Of a DNA stretch of 64,000 nt, positions 22,352-34,980 are shown one piece after another. Origin of the DNA: Odontesthes bonariensis (Eukaryota > Chordata > Actinopteri > Atheriniformes > Atherinopsidae); contig NC_134514.1 in the NCBI RefSeq assembly GCF_027942865.1, forward strand, positions 494,118 through 558,117, read 5' to 3'. The position numbers and the translations under genes are program-made. The stretch's first letter is position 1, and each line of letters begins with the position of its first letter. The notes below the pieces were generated by a model. The model made no database searches and was not told the origin of the DNA. It saw only the letters and a program-made list of their open reading frames with translations.

Positions 22352-25300
22352 CCAAGCTCTGATGGTTCCTAGATGAGATAAAGGGAGCTCTGATGGTTCC
22401 TAGATGCGATAAAGGGAGCTTTGATGTTTCCTAGATGAGATAAAGGGAGCTCTGATGTTTCCTAGATGCGATAAAGGGAGCTTTGATGTTTCCTAAATGA
22501 GATAAAGGGAGCTCTGATGTTTCCTAAATGAGATAAAGGGAGCTCTGATGTTTCCTAGATGAGATAAAGGGAGCTCTGATGTTTCCTAGTTGAGATAAAG
22601 GGAGCTCTGATGTTTCCTAGTTGAGATAAAGGGAGCTCTGATGTTTCCTAAATGAGATAAAGGGAGCTCTGATGTTTCCTAGATGAGATAAAGGGAGCTC
22701 TGATGTTTCCTAAATGAGATAAAGGGAGCTCTGATGTTTCCTAAATGAGATAAAGGGAGCTCTGATGTTTCCTAGTTGAGATAATGGGAGCTCTGATGTT
22801 TCCTAAATGAGATAAAGGGAGCTCTGATGTTTCCTAGATGAGATAAAGGGAGCTCTGATGTTTCCTAAATGAGATAAAGGGAGCTCTGATGTTTCCTAGT
22901 TGAGATAAAGGGAGCTCTGATGTTTCCTAAATGAGATAAAGGGAGCTCTGATGTTTCCTAAATGAGATAAAGGGAGCTCTGATGTTTCCTAGATGAGATA
23001 AAGGGAGCTCTGATGGTTCCTAGATGAGATAAAGGGAGCTCTGATGTTTCCTAGTTGAGATAATGGGAGCTCTGATGTTTCCTAAATGAGATAAAGGGAG
23101 CTCTGATGTTTCCTAGTTGAGATAAAGGGAGCTCTGATGTTTCCTAAATGAGATAAAGGGAGCTCTGATGTTTCCTAAATGAGATAAAGGGAGCTCTGAT
23201 GTTTCCTAGATGAGATAAAGGGAGCTCTGATGGTTCCTAGATGAGATAAAGGGAGCTCTGATGTTTCCTAGTTGAGATAATGGGAGCTCTGATGTTTCCT
23301 AAATGAGATAAAGGGAGCTCTGATGTTTCCTAGATGAGATACAGGGAGCTCTGATGGTTCCTAGATGAGATAAAGGGAGCTCTGATGGTTCCTAGATGCG
23401 ATAAAGGGAGCTTTGATGTTTCCTAAATGAGATAAAGGGAGCTCTGATGGTTCCTAGATGCGATAAAGGGAGCTTTGATGTTTCCTAAATGAGATAAAGG
23501 GAGCTCTGATGTTTCCTAAATGAGATAAAGGGAGCTCTGATGTTTCCTAGATGAGATAAAGGGAGCTCTGATGTTTCCTAGTTGAGATAAAGGGAGCTCT
23601 GATGTTTCCTAGTTGAGATAAAGGGAGCTCTGATGTTTCCTAAATGAGATAAAGGGAGCTCTGATGTTTCCTAGATGAGATAAAGGGAGCTCTGATGGTT
23701 CCTAGATGAGATAAAGGGAGCTCTGATGTTTCCTAGTTGAGATAATGGGAGCTCTGATGTTTCCTAAATGAGATAAAGGGAGCTCTGATGTTTCCTAGAT
23801 GAGATACAGGGAGCTCTGATGGTTCCTAGATGAGATAAAGGGAGCTCTGATGGTTCCTAGATGAGATAAAGGGAGCTCTGATGGTTCCTAGATGAGATAA
23901 AGGGAGCTCTGATGTTTCCTAGATGAGATAAAGGAAGCTCTGATGGTTCCTAGATGAGATAAAGGGAGCTCTGATGGTTCCTAGATGAGATAAAGGGAGC
24001 TCTGATGTTTCCTAGTTGAGATAATGGGAGCTCTGATGTTTCCTAAATGAGATAAAGGGAGCTCTGATGTTTCCTAGATGAGATACAGGGAGCTCTGATG
24101 GTTCCTAGATGAGATAAAGGGAGCTCTGATGGTTCCTAGATGAGATAAAGGGAGCTCTGATGGTTCCTAGATGAGATAAAGGGAGCTCTGATGTTTCCTA
24201 GATGAGATAAAGGAAGCTCTGATGGTTCCTAGATGAGATAAAGGGAGCTCTGATGGTTCCTAGATGAGATAAAGGAAGCTCTGATGGTTCCTAGATGAGA
24301 TAAAGGGAGCTCTGATGGTTCCTAGATGCGATAAAGGGAGCTTTGATGTTTCCTAGTTGAGATAAAGGGAGCTCTGATGGTTCCTAGATGCGATAAAGGG
24401 AGCTTTGATGTTTCCTAAATGAGATAAAGGGAGCTCTGATGTTTCCTAGATGAGATAAAGGGAGCTCTGATGTTTCCTAGATGAGATAAAGGGAGCTCTG
24501 ATGTTTCCTAGTTGAGATAATGGGAGCTCTGATGTTTCCTAAATGAGATAAAGGGAGCTCTGATGTTTCCTAGATGAGATACAGGGAGCTCTGATGGTTC
24601 CTAGATGAGATAAAGGGAGCTCTGATGGTTCCTAGATGAGATAAAGGGAGCTCTGATGGTTCCTAGATGAGATAAAGGGAGCTCTGATGTTTCCTAGATG
24701 AGATAAAGGAAGCTCTGATGGTTCCTAGATGAGATAAAGGGAGCTCTGATGGTTCCTAGATGAGATAAAGGGAGCTTTGATGGTTCCTAGATGAGATAAA
24801 GGGAGCTCTGATGTTTCCTAGATGAGATAAAGGGAGCTCTGATGTTTCCTAAATGAGATAAAGGGAGCTCTGATGTTTCCTAGATGAGATAAAGGAAGCT
24901 CTGATGTTTCCTAGATGAGATAAAGGGAGCTCTGATGTTTCCTAAATGAGATAAAGGGAGCTCTGATGTTTCCTAGTTGAGATAATGGGAGCTCTGATGT
25001 TTCCTAAATGAGATAAAGGGAGCTCTGATGTTTCCTAAATGAGATAAAGGGAGCTCTGATGTTTCCTAGTTGAGATAAAGGGAGCTCTGAGGTTTCCTAG
25101 ATGAGATAAAGGGAGCTTTGATGTTTCCTAAATGAGATAAAGGGAGCTCTGATGTTTCCTAGATGAGATAAAGGGAGCTCTGATGTTTCCTAAATGAGAT
25201 AAAGGGAGCTCTGATGGTTCCTAGATGAGATAAAGGGAGCTCTGATGTTTCCTAAATGAGATAAAGGGAGCTCTGATATTTCCTAGTTGAGATAAAGGGA

Positions 25301-27474
25301 GCTCTGATGTTTCCTAAATGAGATAAAGGGAGCTCTGATGTTTCCTAGATGAGATAAAGGGAACTCTGATGTTTCCTAGATGAGATAAAGGGAGCTCTGA
25401 TGGTTCCTAGATGAGATAAAGGGAGCTCTGATGTTTCCTAGATAAGATAAAGGGAGCTCTGATGTTTCCTAGTTGAGATAAAGGGAGCTCTGATGTTTCC
25501 TAGATGAGATAAAGGAAGCTCTGATGTTTCCTAGATGAGATAAAGGAAGCTCTGATGTTTCCTAGATGAGATAAAGGGAGCTCTGATGTTTCCTAGTTGA
25601 GATAAAGGGAGCTCTGATGTTTCCTAAATGAGATAAAGGGAGCTCTGATGTTTCCTAGATGAGATAAAGGGAACTCTGATGTTTCCTAGATGAGATAAAG
25701 GGAGCTCTGATGGTTCCTAGATGAGATAAAGGGAGCTCTGATGTTTCCTAGATAAGATAAAGGGAGCTCTGATGTTTCCTAGTTGAGATAAAGGGAGCTC
25801 TGATGTTTCCTAGATGAGATAAAGGAAGCTCTGATGTTTACTAGATGAGATAAAGGAAGCTCTGATGTTTCCTAGATGAGATAAAGGGAGCTCTGATGTT
25901 TCCTAGTTGAGATAAAGGGAGCTCTGATGTTTCCTAGATGAGATAAAGGGAGCTCTGAGGTTTCCTAAACAAGATAAAGGGAGCTCTGATGTTTCCTAGA
26001 TGAGATAAAGGGAGCTCTGATGTTTCCTAGATAAGATAAAGGGAGCTCTGATGTTTCCTAGATGAGATAAAGGGAGCTCTGATGTTTCCTAAATGAGATA
26101 AAGGGAGCTCTGATGTTTCCTAGATGAGATAAAGGGAGCTCTGATGTTTCCTAAATGAGATAAAGGGAGCTCTGATGTTTCCTAAATGAGATAAAGGGAG
26201 CTCTGATGTTTCCTAGTTGAGATAAAGGGAGCTCTGATGTTTCCTAGATGAGATAAAGGGAACTCTGATGTTTCCTAGATGAGATAAAGGGAGCTCTGAT
26301 GGTTCCTAGATGAGATAAAGGGAGCTCTGATGTTTCCTAGATAAGATAAAGGGAGCTCTGATGTTTCCTAGATGAGATAAAGGGAGCTCTGATGTTTCCT
26401 AGATGAGATAAAGGAAGCTCTGATGTTTCCTAGATGAGATAAAGGAAGCTCTGATGTTTCCTAGATGAGATAAAGGGAGCTCTGATGTTTCCTAGTTGAG
26501 ATAAAGGGAGCTCTGATGTTTCCTAGATGAGATAAAGGGAGCTCTGAGGTTTCCTAAACAAGATAAAGGGAGCTCTGATGTTTCCTAGATGAGATAAAGG
26601 GAGCTCTGATGTTTCCTAGATAAGATAAAGGGAGCTCTGATGTTTCCTAGATGAGATAAAGGGAGCTCTGATGTTTCCTAAATGAGATAAAGGGAGCTCT
26701 GATGTTTCCTAGATGAGATAAAGGGAGCTCTGATGTTTCCTAGATGAGATAAAGGGAGCTCTGATGTTTCCTAGATGAGATAAGGGGAGCTCTGATGTTT
26801 CCTAGATGAGATAAAGGAAGCTCTGATGTTTCCTAAATGAGATAAAGGGAGCTCTGAGGTTTCCTAGATGAGATAAAGGGAGCTCTGATGTTTCCTAGAT
26901 GAGATAAAGGGAGCTCTGATGTTTCCTAAATGAGATAAAGGGAGCTCTGATGTTTCCTAAATGAGATAAAGGGAGCTCTGATGTTTCCTAGATGAGATAA
27001 GGGGAGCTCTGATGTTTCCTAGATGAGATAAAGGAAGCTCTGATGTTTCCTAGATGAGATAAAGGAAGCTCTGATGTTTCTTAAACAAGATAAAGGGAGC
27101 TCTGATGTTTCCTAAATGAGATAAAGGGAGCTCTGATGTTTCCTAGATGAGATAAGGGGAGCTCTGATGTTTCCTAGATGAGATAAAGGAAGCTCTGATG
27201 TTTCCTAGATGAGATAAAGGAAGCTCTGATGTTTCCTAGATGAGATAAAGGAAGCTCTGATGTTTCTTAAACAAGATAAAGGGAGCTCTGATGTTTCCTA
27301 AATGAGATAAAGGGAGCTCTGATGTTTCCTAGATGAGATAAGGGGAGCTCTGATGTTTCCTAGATGAGATAAAGGAAGCTCTGATGTTTCCTAGATGAGA
27401 TAAAGGAAGCTCTGATGTTTCCTAGATGAGATAAGGGGAGCTCTGATGTTTCCTAGATGAGATAAGGGGAGCCT
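22352..27474. repeat. 31-bp minisatellite, about 165 copies
   Basis: The unit is GATGTTTCCTAGATGAGATA plus AAGGGAGCTCT. Common variants are TTTCC/GTTCC, AGATG/AAATG/AGTTG and AAGG/AATG. Blocks of unit variants recur in the same order, showing higher-order duplication. The unit contains GATAA and GAGCTC. Period 31 puts stops in all frames. Confidence 0.97.
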
Positions 27475-27579
27475 CTTACTCACCTCTTCCTCCTCACCTG
27501 CTCTGGTGGGAGGGGCTTGGAGCCCGAGAACAGGTGGGCGTGTACAACCCCCCCCCCCAACACTGACTCCCCCATGACA

Positions 27580-27770
27580 TCATCAGTAATTCAATTCAAT
27601 TCATTTTTATTTATATAGCGCCAAATACAACAAATGTCATCTCAAGGCACTTAGATAATAAAGTCCAATTCAAGCCAATTGGAATTTAATTCATTGTAAT
27701 CATAATTATTCATAAAATAATCGAATTGGTTCATATAGAGCCAACTTAAAAACAATTTCCTAGCTAAGGA
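27580..27770 (-). mobile_element. L2-like LINE 3' tail
   Basis: ATTCAATTCAATTCATTTTT, then ATTTATATAGCGCCAAAT, is the reverse complement of the GGCGCTATATAAATAAA-type tail of fish LINEs. Confidence 0.7.
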
Positions 27771-28127
27771 AACCAACAGATTTTTTTTTTTTCGTCCAAT
27801 CTCTCGTCCTGAGCGTAAACAGAGTAAACAAACACAAGGACACGTCAGAGTCAGACTTTACTGAGAACAGAACCTTCATCACATCATCATCATCACAGAC
27901 TGATTATTGTCCAGGAGCGCTCACTCTGCCTCAGCTCTTCTTCTGTGGTCACACTGGTTCCTGTTCCAGGTTCTGAGCAGGTCAGCAGCTCTCACAGATC
28001 CAGGAGCCCCTCGGGGGTTCTGGCAGGTCGGGTCAAACAGTGAAAACAACAGGAAGTCCCATCAGAAACTACGGTGATGTCACAGGGCCTCCTCCTTCCC
28101 ATCAGCCCCTGCAGCGCCATCGGGGCG

Positions 28128-28206
28128 TCCCCCCGGATCGGGGCGTCCCCCCGGATCGGGACGTCCCCCCGGATCGGGGCGTCCCCCCGGATCGGGGCTC
28201 CCCCCC
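28128..28206. repeat. 18-bp GC-rich tandem repeat
   Basis: Four to five units of CGGGGCGTCCCCCCGGAT. Confidence 0.92.
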
Positions 28207-28478
28207 GGATCGATGCACCTCAGACCCGGGACGGCCAACAGAACCTGAGGAGGAGGACCAGGAAGATGAGAGCAGTTCTGAGGAGAGACAGAAAGGGACT
28301 GAGGAGGACTCCTCTCACCTCAAGGCTCATGGAGACCAGAGGCCCCGCCCACTTCTTCTTCTGGTTGGACCGCCCGAGACGCCATCATCCTGACGGATCC
28401 GCTCTGAGCTGAAAGACGAGCGCGTTCAGGAGATTCTTCAGAACCAGTCTGCTTGTTTCACACTGAAACCTGAGCACA

Positions 28479-28575
28479 GGTGTGTGACCTCTGACCTGCA
28501 GGAGGAAGCTGAGCAGCGAGGACCCCCGGTGGCCGCGGCACGCTACTGCAGCCAGCATTCTCCTCCAAAGCTGAA
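28479..28575 (-). other. Candidate coding exon of an unrecognised gene
   Basis: The minus strand reads LWRRMLAAVACRGHRGSSLL followed by SFLLQ and then a consensus-like GTCAGA donor. The ATG at 28557 would begin an Arg-containing, mitochondrial-presequence-like N-terminus. A CCAAT-type motif (GATTGGCTG, plus strand) lies about 40 bases upstream. I could not chain it to a downstream exon without stops, and I do not recognise the product. Confidence 0.2.
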
Positions 28576-28719
28576 GCAACCAGGACGAGCTCTGATTGGC
28601 TGATTCTTCGTGATGAAAGCAGCAGAATTCAGGCGCTTCCTCACAGCACCGTATTTTCTTTAAGTTTTGATTTTCTCATCCAACGCTACAAAAATCAAAA
28701 CCTAAAAAAACCACGGAGC

Positions 28720-28850
28720 TGCAGCGGCAGGGGGCGGGGCCTCGTGGCGAGGCGGCAGAGGGCGGGGCCTCGTGGCGAGGCGGCAGGGCCTCGTGGCGAG
28801 GCGGCAGGGCCTCGTGGCGAGGCGGCAGGGGGCGGGGCCTCGTGGCGAGT
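28720..28850. repeat. GC-rich tandem repeat
   Basis: Five units of GGCGGCAGGGCCTCGTGGCG, some with an extra GGGCGG. Confidence 0.9.
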
Positions 28851-29162
28851 GTTGGCGGCGACCCCAGGTCCCGTTAACCCGAGCAGCATCTCTCCTGGAT
28901 GGACACACAGACAGATTTATTGATCCCTCAGAGGAAACAAACACAATAAACGAGTCAAACATAAGTCGGTCTGAGTCTGTAACCATGACAACACAGCAGA
29001 GGAAGAGGAGGCCGGTCAGCATCAGTGTGAACCAGCGTCTGAGTTCAGAGTTTCACATCTCAGGCAGAACAAAAACACCTTTAACACGAGACTCAGTGAT
29101 GAAGAGCCGCTCCTCTTCCTCCTCTGCCACAAACCGCTGATCTCATCAGGCCCAGCCCACCA

Positions 29163-29240
29163 GTGGAGCTCCTCAGGGGTCCATGTTGGAGCTCCTCAGG
29201 GGTCCATGTTGGAGCTCCTCAGGGGTCCATGTTGGAGCTC
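29163..29240. repeat. 23-bp tandem repeat, about 3 copies
   Basis: GGAGCTCCTCAGGGGTCCAT plus GTT, repeated. Confidence 0.9.
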
Positions 29241-29399
29241 CTTTTGTTTGAAATCTTCTTCAACTCAAACCAACATGAACCCAGAGGAGTCCACACCTGG
29301 TGCACGCCCGTCCGCCCAATTCATCGAGGATGCTTCTGAGGTGACTTCAGACAACTGGCTGTCCCAGAATGCAGTGCGGCACAAATAAAGATGGCGGAG

Positions 29400-30480
29400 G
29401 AGAAAGCCCAGAACTGTAAGTTCTGTTTGGAAACGTTACGTAAAGCACAGCTCGGCCCATTTTTAATCTTTGTTCTGCAAATATGTCACTGACGTCATCA
29501 AGAACCCTTCCGTTCCAAACGCACCACGAGCTACTTAAGTCCGTCCTCAGAAGTTTGTGCTTCAGACAAGAAGCTTCCTTTGGTGTTGAGAAGCGGCCAT
29601 TTTCTGAGATGAGATGAACATATGAATAAATAAACATCACTCATGAAGTATCTGAGGTTGGCTTTAAATGAGATGCAGACCCAACTTCATCTTTTATTAT
29701 GAATAACTTTGACTTACAGGAAGCCTGGAGGAGTCTGGATTAATGTCAGATTACAGAGATTTATTTTAAGATAACATTTATTACATTATAGACTATTTTT
29801 AATCTAAAGATTTTAGCTTATGTAAACCAATGATCCATTTTTATTATTTCTGACCTTCTTCAATCTTTTCTTTTTTTTGCTTTTGGCGTCCACAGAAATA
29901 AGAAAATAAATCAGTGTTATGAGCTGCCCAACGTTAAATGAGCCAATAACACATCAGAAATGTCTGTTAACATGTTAGCTTCACTGCTGCGAACAGAAAT
30001 AAAACCATTTTAAATGCACAAAATGAGTGACCGCTGCATAAAAAAAGAAAGAAAACCCAGACCGCATTCCGAACTTCGTTGAAATATCTGCTGTTTTAAT
30101 TTAACTTCACTGAATTCTCAGCAATGCAGCCTTAATCTCTGATAACATTTAGTCAGCTGGTGGCGGCAGAAGGTGACGTTAGTTTCGGGACATATGGAGG
30201 CAAACATCCATCGTGTATGTTGGCGTTACTTTGATTTTTACCGTCAGGGTTGAGCCGCGGCGGCTGGAGTTACCGCCCAGTCACGTAGGTTACAGTCGGG
30301 ATGCAGTAACATAAAAAAAATGCTAAAATGTTTTAATTGATTTATCACAACTGCTGTAGCTGTGAGCCGAACAGAAGAGTCAACCAGAAGGGTGACCGTG
30401 TGATAAAATATTCTTTCACTTACATCAAACCGGAGCAGAAAAGCAAAACAACTCTGAAAACTGAGATTTTTTTAAAGGTT
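29400..30480. other. No recognised gene
   Basis: AT-rich sequence with no exon or RNA gene that I can support. Confidence 0.4.
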
Positions 30481-30484
30481 ATTC

Positions 30485-30835
30485 GTGATCGACGGCTAAC
30501 TGTTAGCAACAGCTGCTAACGCTACCGCAGCAGTCAAACGGTCAGTCCGCCGCTGCAGTGCCGACGGACGGATAAACGGACGGTCTGTGGGCCGGTCCCC
30601 GGTCCCTCTGTGTCCCTCACCCGCTCCCCGCAGAAAAGCCGCTCCGTCCCCGGGGCGCCGTAGACTCACTCCGCCGGACCCGTCGTCACTCATGCGGGAC
30701 GTTTGACCGTGAACACCGACTCTTCCTCCGGTCGGACGCAAGATGTCGGCGGCTGTAGCAGCGCGTCAGCTGACGGAGTCCAGCCGGCCGCGTCCCGCTC
30801 GGAGCACCGCCCTCCTGCGCAGCTCCCTCCGCGCA
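30485..30835. promoter_or_regulatory. CpG island, possible bidirectional promoter
   Basis: A sharp block of CpG-dense sequence in AT-rich surroundings. The minus strand holds ATG (30693) reading MSDDGSGG followed by GTGAGT, a good donor. The plus strand holds ATG (30742) reading MSAAVAARQLTESSRP. Neither start could be connected to a recognised protein. Vertebrate CpG islands usually mark promoters, so an unidentified gene may start here. Confidence 0.4.
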
Positions 30836-30959
30836 TCACCGGGAGGCTTTTATTTTTATTTTTTGGGAAAAAAAATCAATTTTTTTTTTTTTTCATTTAA
30901 CCAGCATTGATAAAGTTGATGGAAGTTTGATTTATACACCGAGAGATCCCGGCAGGATT

Positions 30960-31622
30960 CATGCTGCTGTGGCCGCTCACGCAGGCCGAGGAGGCAGCTG
31001 CCTGGAATGGGACGCGGCCCTCCTTCCGCCTCAGGATGAAGGAGAGACATGAATCTGACATCAGCTGCCAGTTTGGGAGGCAGAGCCTTCAGTTATCAGG
31101 CTCCTCTCTGTGGGACCAGCTGCCAGTTTGGGAGGCAGAGCCTTCAGTTATCAGGCTCCTCTCTGTGGGACCAGCTGCCAGTTTGGGAGGCAGAGCCTTC
31201 AGTTATCAGGCCCCTCTCTGTGGAACCAGCTGCCAGTTTGGGAGGCAGAGCCTTCAGTTATCAGGCCCCTCTCTGTGGAACCAGCTGCCAGTTTGGGAGG
31301 CAGAGCCTTCAGTTATCAGGCCCCTCTCTGTGGAACCAACTGCCAGTTTGGGAGGCAGAGCCTTCAGTTATCAGGCCCCTCTCTGTGGAACCAGCTGCCA
31401 GTTTGGGAGGCAGAGCCTTCAGTTATCAGGCCCCTCTCTGTGGAACCAGCTGCCAGTTTGGCTTCAGGAAGCAGACGCCCTCTCTACCTTTAAGATCAGG
31501 CTGATGGAGGTTTTTTCTCTCCACAGTCGCTCAGAATTGGCTTGAATTGGACAGAATTATTGAAGTGTCTTGAGATAATTTTTTTTTGGTAATTTGGTGC
31601 TTTATAAATAAAACTGAATTGA
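30960..31622 (+). mobile_element. L2-like LINE 3' end with internal tandem amplification
   Basis: The last intact segment reads LWNQLPVWLQEADALSTFKI followed by RLMEVFSLHSRSELA, the C-terminal end of fish L2-type ORF2. It ends with TTTGGTGCTTTATAAATAAA and ACTGAATTGA. The upstream part of the same coding motif is repeated about seven times. Confidence 0.8.
31068..31460. repeat. 55-bp minisatellite derived from LINE coding sequence, about 7 copies
   Basis: The unit is GCCAGTTTGGGAGGCAGAGC, CTTCAGTTATCAGGCCCCTC, TCTGTGGAACCAGCT. It is the QSLQLSGPSLWNQLPVW region of the LINE repeated head to tail. Because 55 is not a multiple of three, the frame rotates between units. Confidence 0.95.
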
Positions 31623-32640
31623 CGAGCATGATGGTTATCAATGACAGATATCTGTTATTAAAGGGGTGATTGGTGACTGTGATGGCCACACCATCTCTTT
31701 GAATTTAGTTTCCTCATTTGACCTCTTTTAAGGGCCCTGAAACTATTGTTTAAAGTGTTGTTATTTTTTGGGAATAAACCCATTCTTTCTTGAAAATCAT
31801 TTCTGTGTCCTCATGTTTGACCGGCTCGGTCCCTCACAGTGACTGAAACTGGGCCCATCGAGGCCTCTCTGCTTCCTTCTGGTTCAGAACATCTTTATGA
31901 TTCTGGGTCCAAAGTGATTTCCAGATTATAAAGAGAGTCTTAAAGAACTAAAGTAACAAAGAAAACCAGTTTGAGGCATAAATGGGAGAAAGAATCAGAG
32001 AGCAGCATCTCAGGGGAACTGGCCTAAAGCACAGACTTCCTTTCATTATTTATTAATCAGTCATTAATACGGAAGTATGGATGATATTCAGGATGAACAT
32101 GAACTGCTGTCTCAGCGTCTATGAACAATAAAACACAATAAGAGACTCCAACCACAGAGGATTGCTGTGATTTCATCTGGAACCTTTATTATGGACAGAA
32201 TCCCCTTCTTCTGTTTAACTGTTGAACATTTCTGAATGTTACTCCCTGAGCTCAGAGTTTGGTTTTCCTCTTTTTCCATGGGAGCCTTTCTGTGTCCTAA
32301 CGTTCAGACAAACGGGGAAAATGGAAGATTCCTTTGGTTTCAGAAACAAACATGCACATAAATCATGTTAATAAACTTTAAACTTTATGAAAAGTCATTA
32401 AAAACCAGCCCAAATGTTTCTCAGAGGTCTTTATTGTTGTGTGAGGAGGGACAAACGAATAAAAACCATCATCTGATGCTACGCAGACTCGGTTCTGATG
32501 CAGAGGTGGACTCTTGGTTCTGGTCGGTCTGTAAACTGATGAATCGGCTGAATTACTCGTTTATTCAGGGTTTCCGGGTCAGAACCCAACACAACCTCAG
32601 AGGTTCTGTCTGAACACTTTTACATGTCTGGAAATCAGCA
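31623..32640. other. No recognised gene
   Basis: Unique-looking AT-rich intergenic DNA. I see no supported feature. Confidence 0.4.
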
Positions 32641-32721
32641 GGAACAGAACCTCCAGAATGATTTGTAACCTGAACCAGCAGAACTGGTCCTCCCTGGATG
32701 TTCCTCTGAAGTTCTGCATCC

Positions 32722-34158
32722 CATCTCCTCTCTACAGGTGTTCCACAGGGCTCTGTACTGGGACTCCTTCTCTTTACACTTTAAACCATCTCCTCTCTAC
32801 AGGTGTTCCACAGGGCTCTGTACTGGGACTCCTTCTCTTTACACTTTAAACCAGCTCCTCTCTACAGGTGTTCCACAGGGCTCTGTACTGGGACTCCTTC
32901 TCTTTACACTTTAAACCATCTCCTCTCTACAGGTGTTCCACAGGGCTCTGTACTGGGACTCCTTCTCTTTACACTTTAAACCATCTCCTCTCTACAGGTG
33001 TTCCACAGGGCTCTGTACTGGGACTCCTTCTCTTTACACTTTAAACCATCTCCTCTCTACAGGTGTTCCACAGGGCTCTGTACTGGGACTCCTTCTCTTT
33101 ACACTTTAAACCATCTCCTCTCTACAGGTGTTCCACAGGGCTCTGTACTGGGACTCCTTCTCTTTACACTTTAAACCATCTCCTCTCTACAGGTGTTCCA
33201 CAGGGCTCTGTACTGGGACTCCTTCTCTTTACAGTTTAAACCATCTCCTCTCTACAGGTGTTCCACAGGGCTCTGTACTGGGACTCCTTCTCTTTACAGT
33301 TTAAACCAGCTCCTCTCTACAGGTGTTCCACAGGGCTCTGTACTGGGACTCCTTCTCTTTACAGTTTAAACCATCTCCTCTCTACAGGTGTTCCACAGGG
33401 CTCTGTACTGGGACTCCTTCTCTTTACAGTTTAAACCAGCTCCTCTCTACAGGTGTTCCACAGGGCTCTGTACTGGGACTCCTTCTCTTTACACTTTAAA
33501 CCATCTCCTCTCTACAGGTGTTCCACAGGGCTCTGTACTGGGACTCCTTCTCTTTACACTTTAAACCAGCTCCTCTCTACAGGTGTTCCACAGGGCTCTG
33601 TACTGGGACTCCTTCTCTTTACAGTTTAAACCATCTCCTCTCTACAGGTGTTCCACAGGGCTCTGTACTGGGACTCCTTCTCTTTACACTTTAAACCATC
33701 TCCTCTCTACAGGTGTTCCACAGGGTTCTGTACTGGGACTCCTTCTCTTTACACTTTAAACCATCTCCTCTCTACAGGTGTTCCACAGGGCTCTGTACTG
33801 GGACTCCTTCTCTTTACACTTTAAACCATCTCCTCTCTACAGGTGTTCCACAGGGCTCTGTACTGGGACTCCTTCTCTTTACACTTTAAACCAGCTCCTC
33901 TCTACAGGTGTTCCACAGGGCTCTGTGCTGGGACTCCTTCTCTTTACACTTTAAACCAGCTCCTCTCTACAGGTGTTCCACAGGGCTCTGTGCTGGGACT
34001 CCTTCTCTTTACACTTTAAACCAGCTCCTCTCTACAGGTGTTCCACAGGGCTCTGTGCTGGGACTCCTTCTCTTTACACTTTAAACCAGCTCCTCTCTAC
34101 AGGTGTTCCACAGGGCTCTGTGCTGGGACTCCTTCTCTTAACACTTTAAACCAGCTCC
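32722..34158. repeat. 65-bp minisatellite derived from the LINE RT motif, about 22 copies
   Basis: The unit is GGTGTTCCACAGGGCTCTGT, ACTGGGACTCCTTCTCTTTA, CACTTTAAACCATCTCCTCT, CTACA. Copies are nearly identical (CATC/CAGC, CACTT/CAGTT, TACTG/TGCTG variants). Period 65 rotates the frame, so it is not coding. Confidence 0.97.
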
Positions 34159-34724
34159 TTGGGTCCGATCGCCTCGTGGCTTCTCGTGTCACTGCTACAC
34201 ATATGATGCCAAACTGGACCTTCATTCCCAACTCGGTTCACCTCTCAGAGATATCCACCTGGACTCCTACAGATGCTCCAGAACCCGGCGGAGTGGTCTG
34301 GATCAGAACCGGTCCCTGGTGCTGCCCACAGAGAGACTTCTGGGTCTGTTTAAAGAGAGTCACACAGGCTGATGCTCCTTCTGGACCTCTGTGTTCCTCT
34401 CAGGAACCTCGTCTGGTTCTGGTTCTGGTTCTGGTTCTGCCGTCCCTTCAAACAAGGCGGTCTGAGTCCAGACTGTTCTCACTGGTGGTTCCGTAATGAT
34501 GGAACCAGCTACCAGACAACTCCAGAACCAGCAGCGATGGACGCGCCTGCTGGGTCTCCGTGTGACCTCGTCCATCTGCCGGCGACCACCCAGAACCATC
34601 CGGAGCAGAACTGGGCCGGGTCCAGTCCAAAAACCAAAAACAAGATGAAAAGCATGAAGGAGGCAGTTTGTTTGGTTTCTCTGGGGTAGCTGGAGGAGAA
34701 GGTCCCAAAGAAGTTAATGTTAAC

Positions 34725-34905
34725 GGGTCTGAACCGGGACTGAACCGGGTCTGAACCGGGTCCGAACCGGGTCTGAACCGGGACTGAACTGGGACCGAAC
34801 CGGGTCAGAACCGGGTCTTGGCCGGCTCTGAACCGGGTCTGAACCGGGTCTGAACCGGGTCTGAACCGGACTGAACCGGGTCTGAACCGGGTCTGAACCG
34901 GGTCA
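34725..34905. repeat. 12-bp tandem repeat
   Basis: GGTCTGAACCGG-type units, about 14 copies, partly degenerate. Confidence 0.92.
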
Positions 34906-34980
34906 CGTGATTTATTTCCCTCCAACATCTTGTGCTGATGATGGAGAGTCGAACCACCAGTACCCGACCCAACCAAGAAC

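Noticed and set aside
22352..27474. CRISPR-like array
   Set aside because: Units are directly contiguous with no unique spacers, and the context is a vertebrate genome. It is an ordinary minisatellite.
28040..28412. ORFs with PPDRGV repeats
   Set aside because: Produced by an 18-bp GC-rich repeat. No domain or splice support.
31049..31545. Repeat protein of LGGRAFSYQAPLCGTSCQF units
   Set aside because: All three plus frames are open through the same 55-bp LINE-derived units. It is a decayed LINE, not a host gene.
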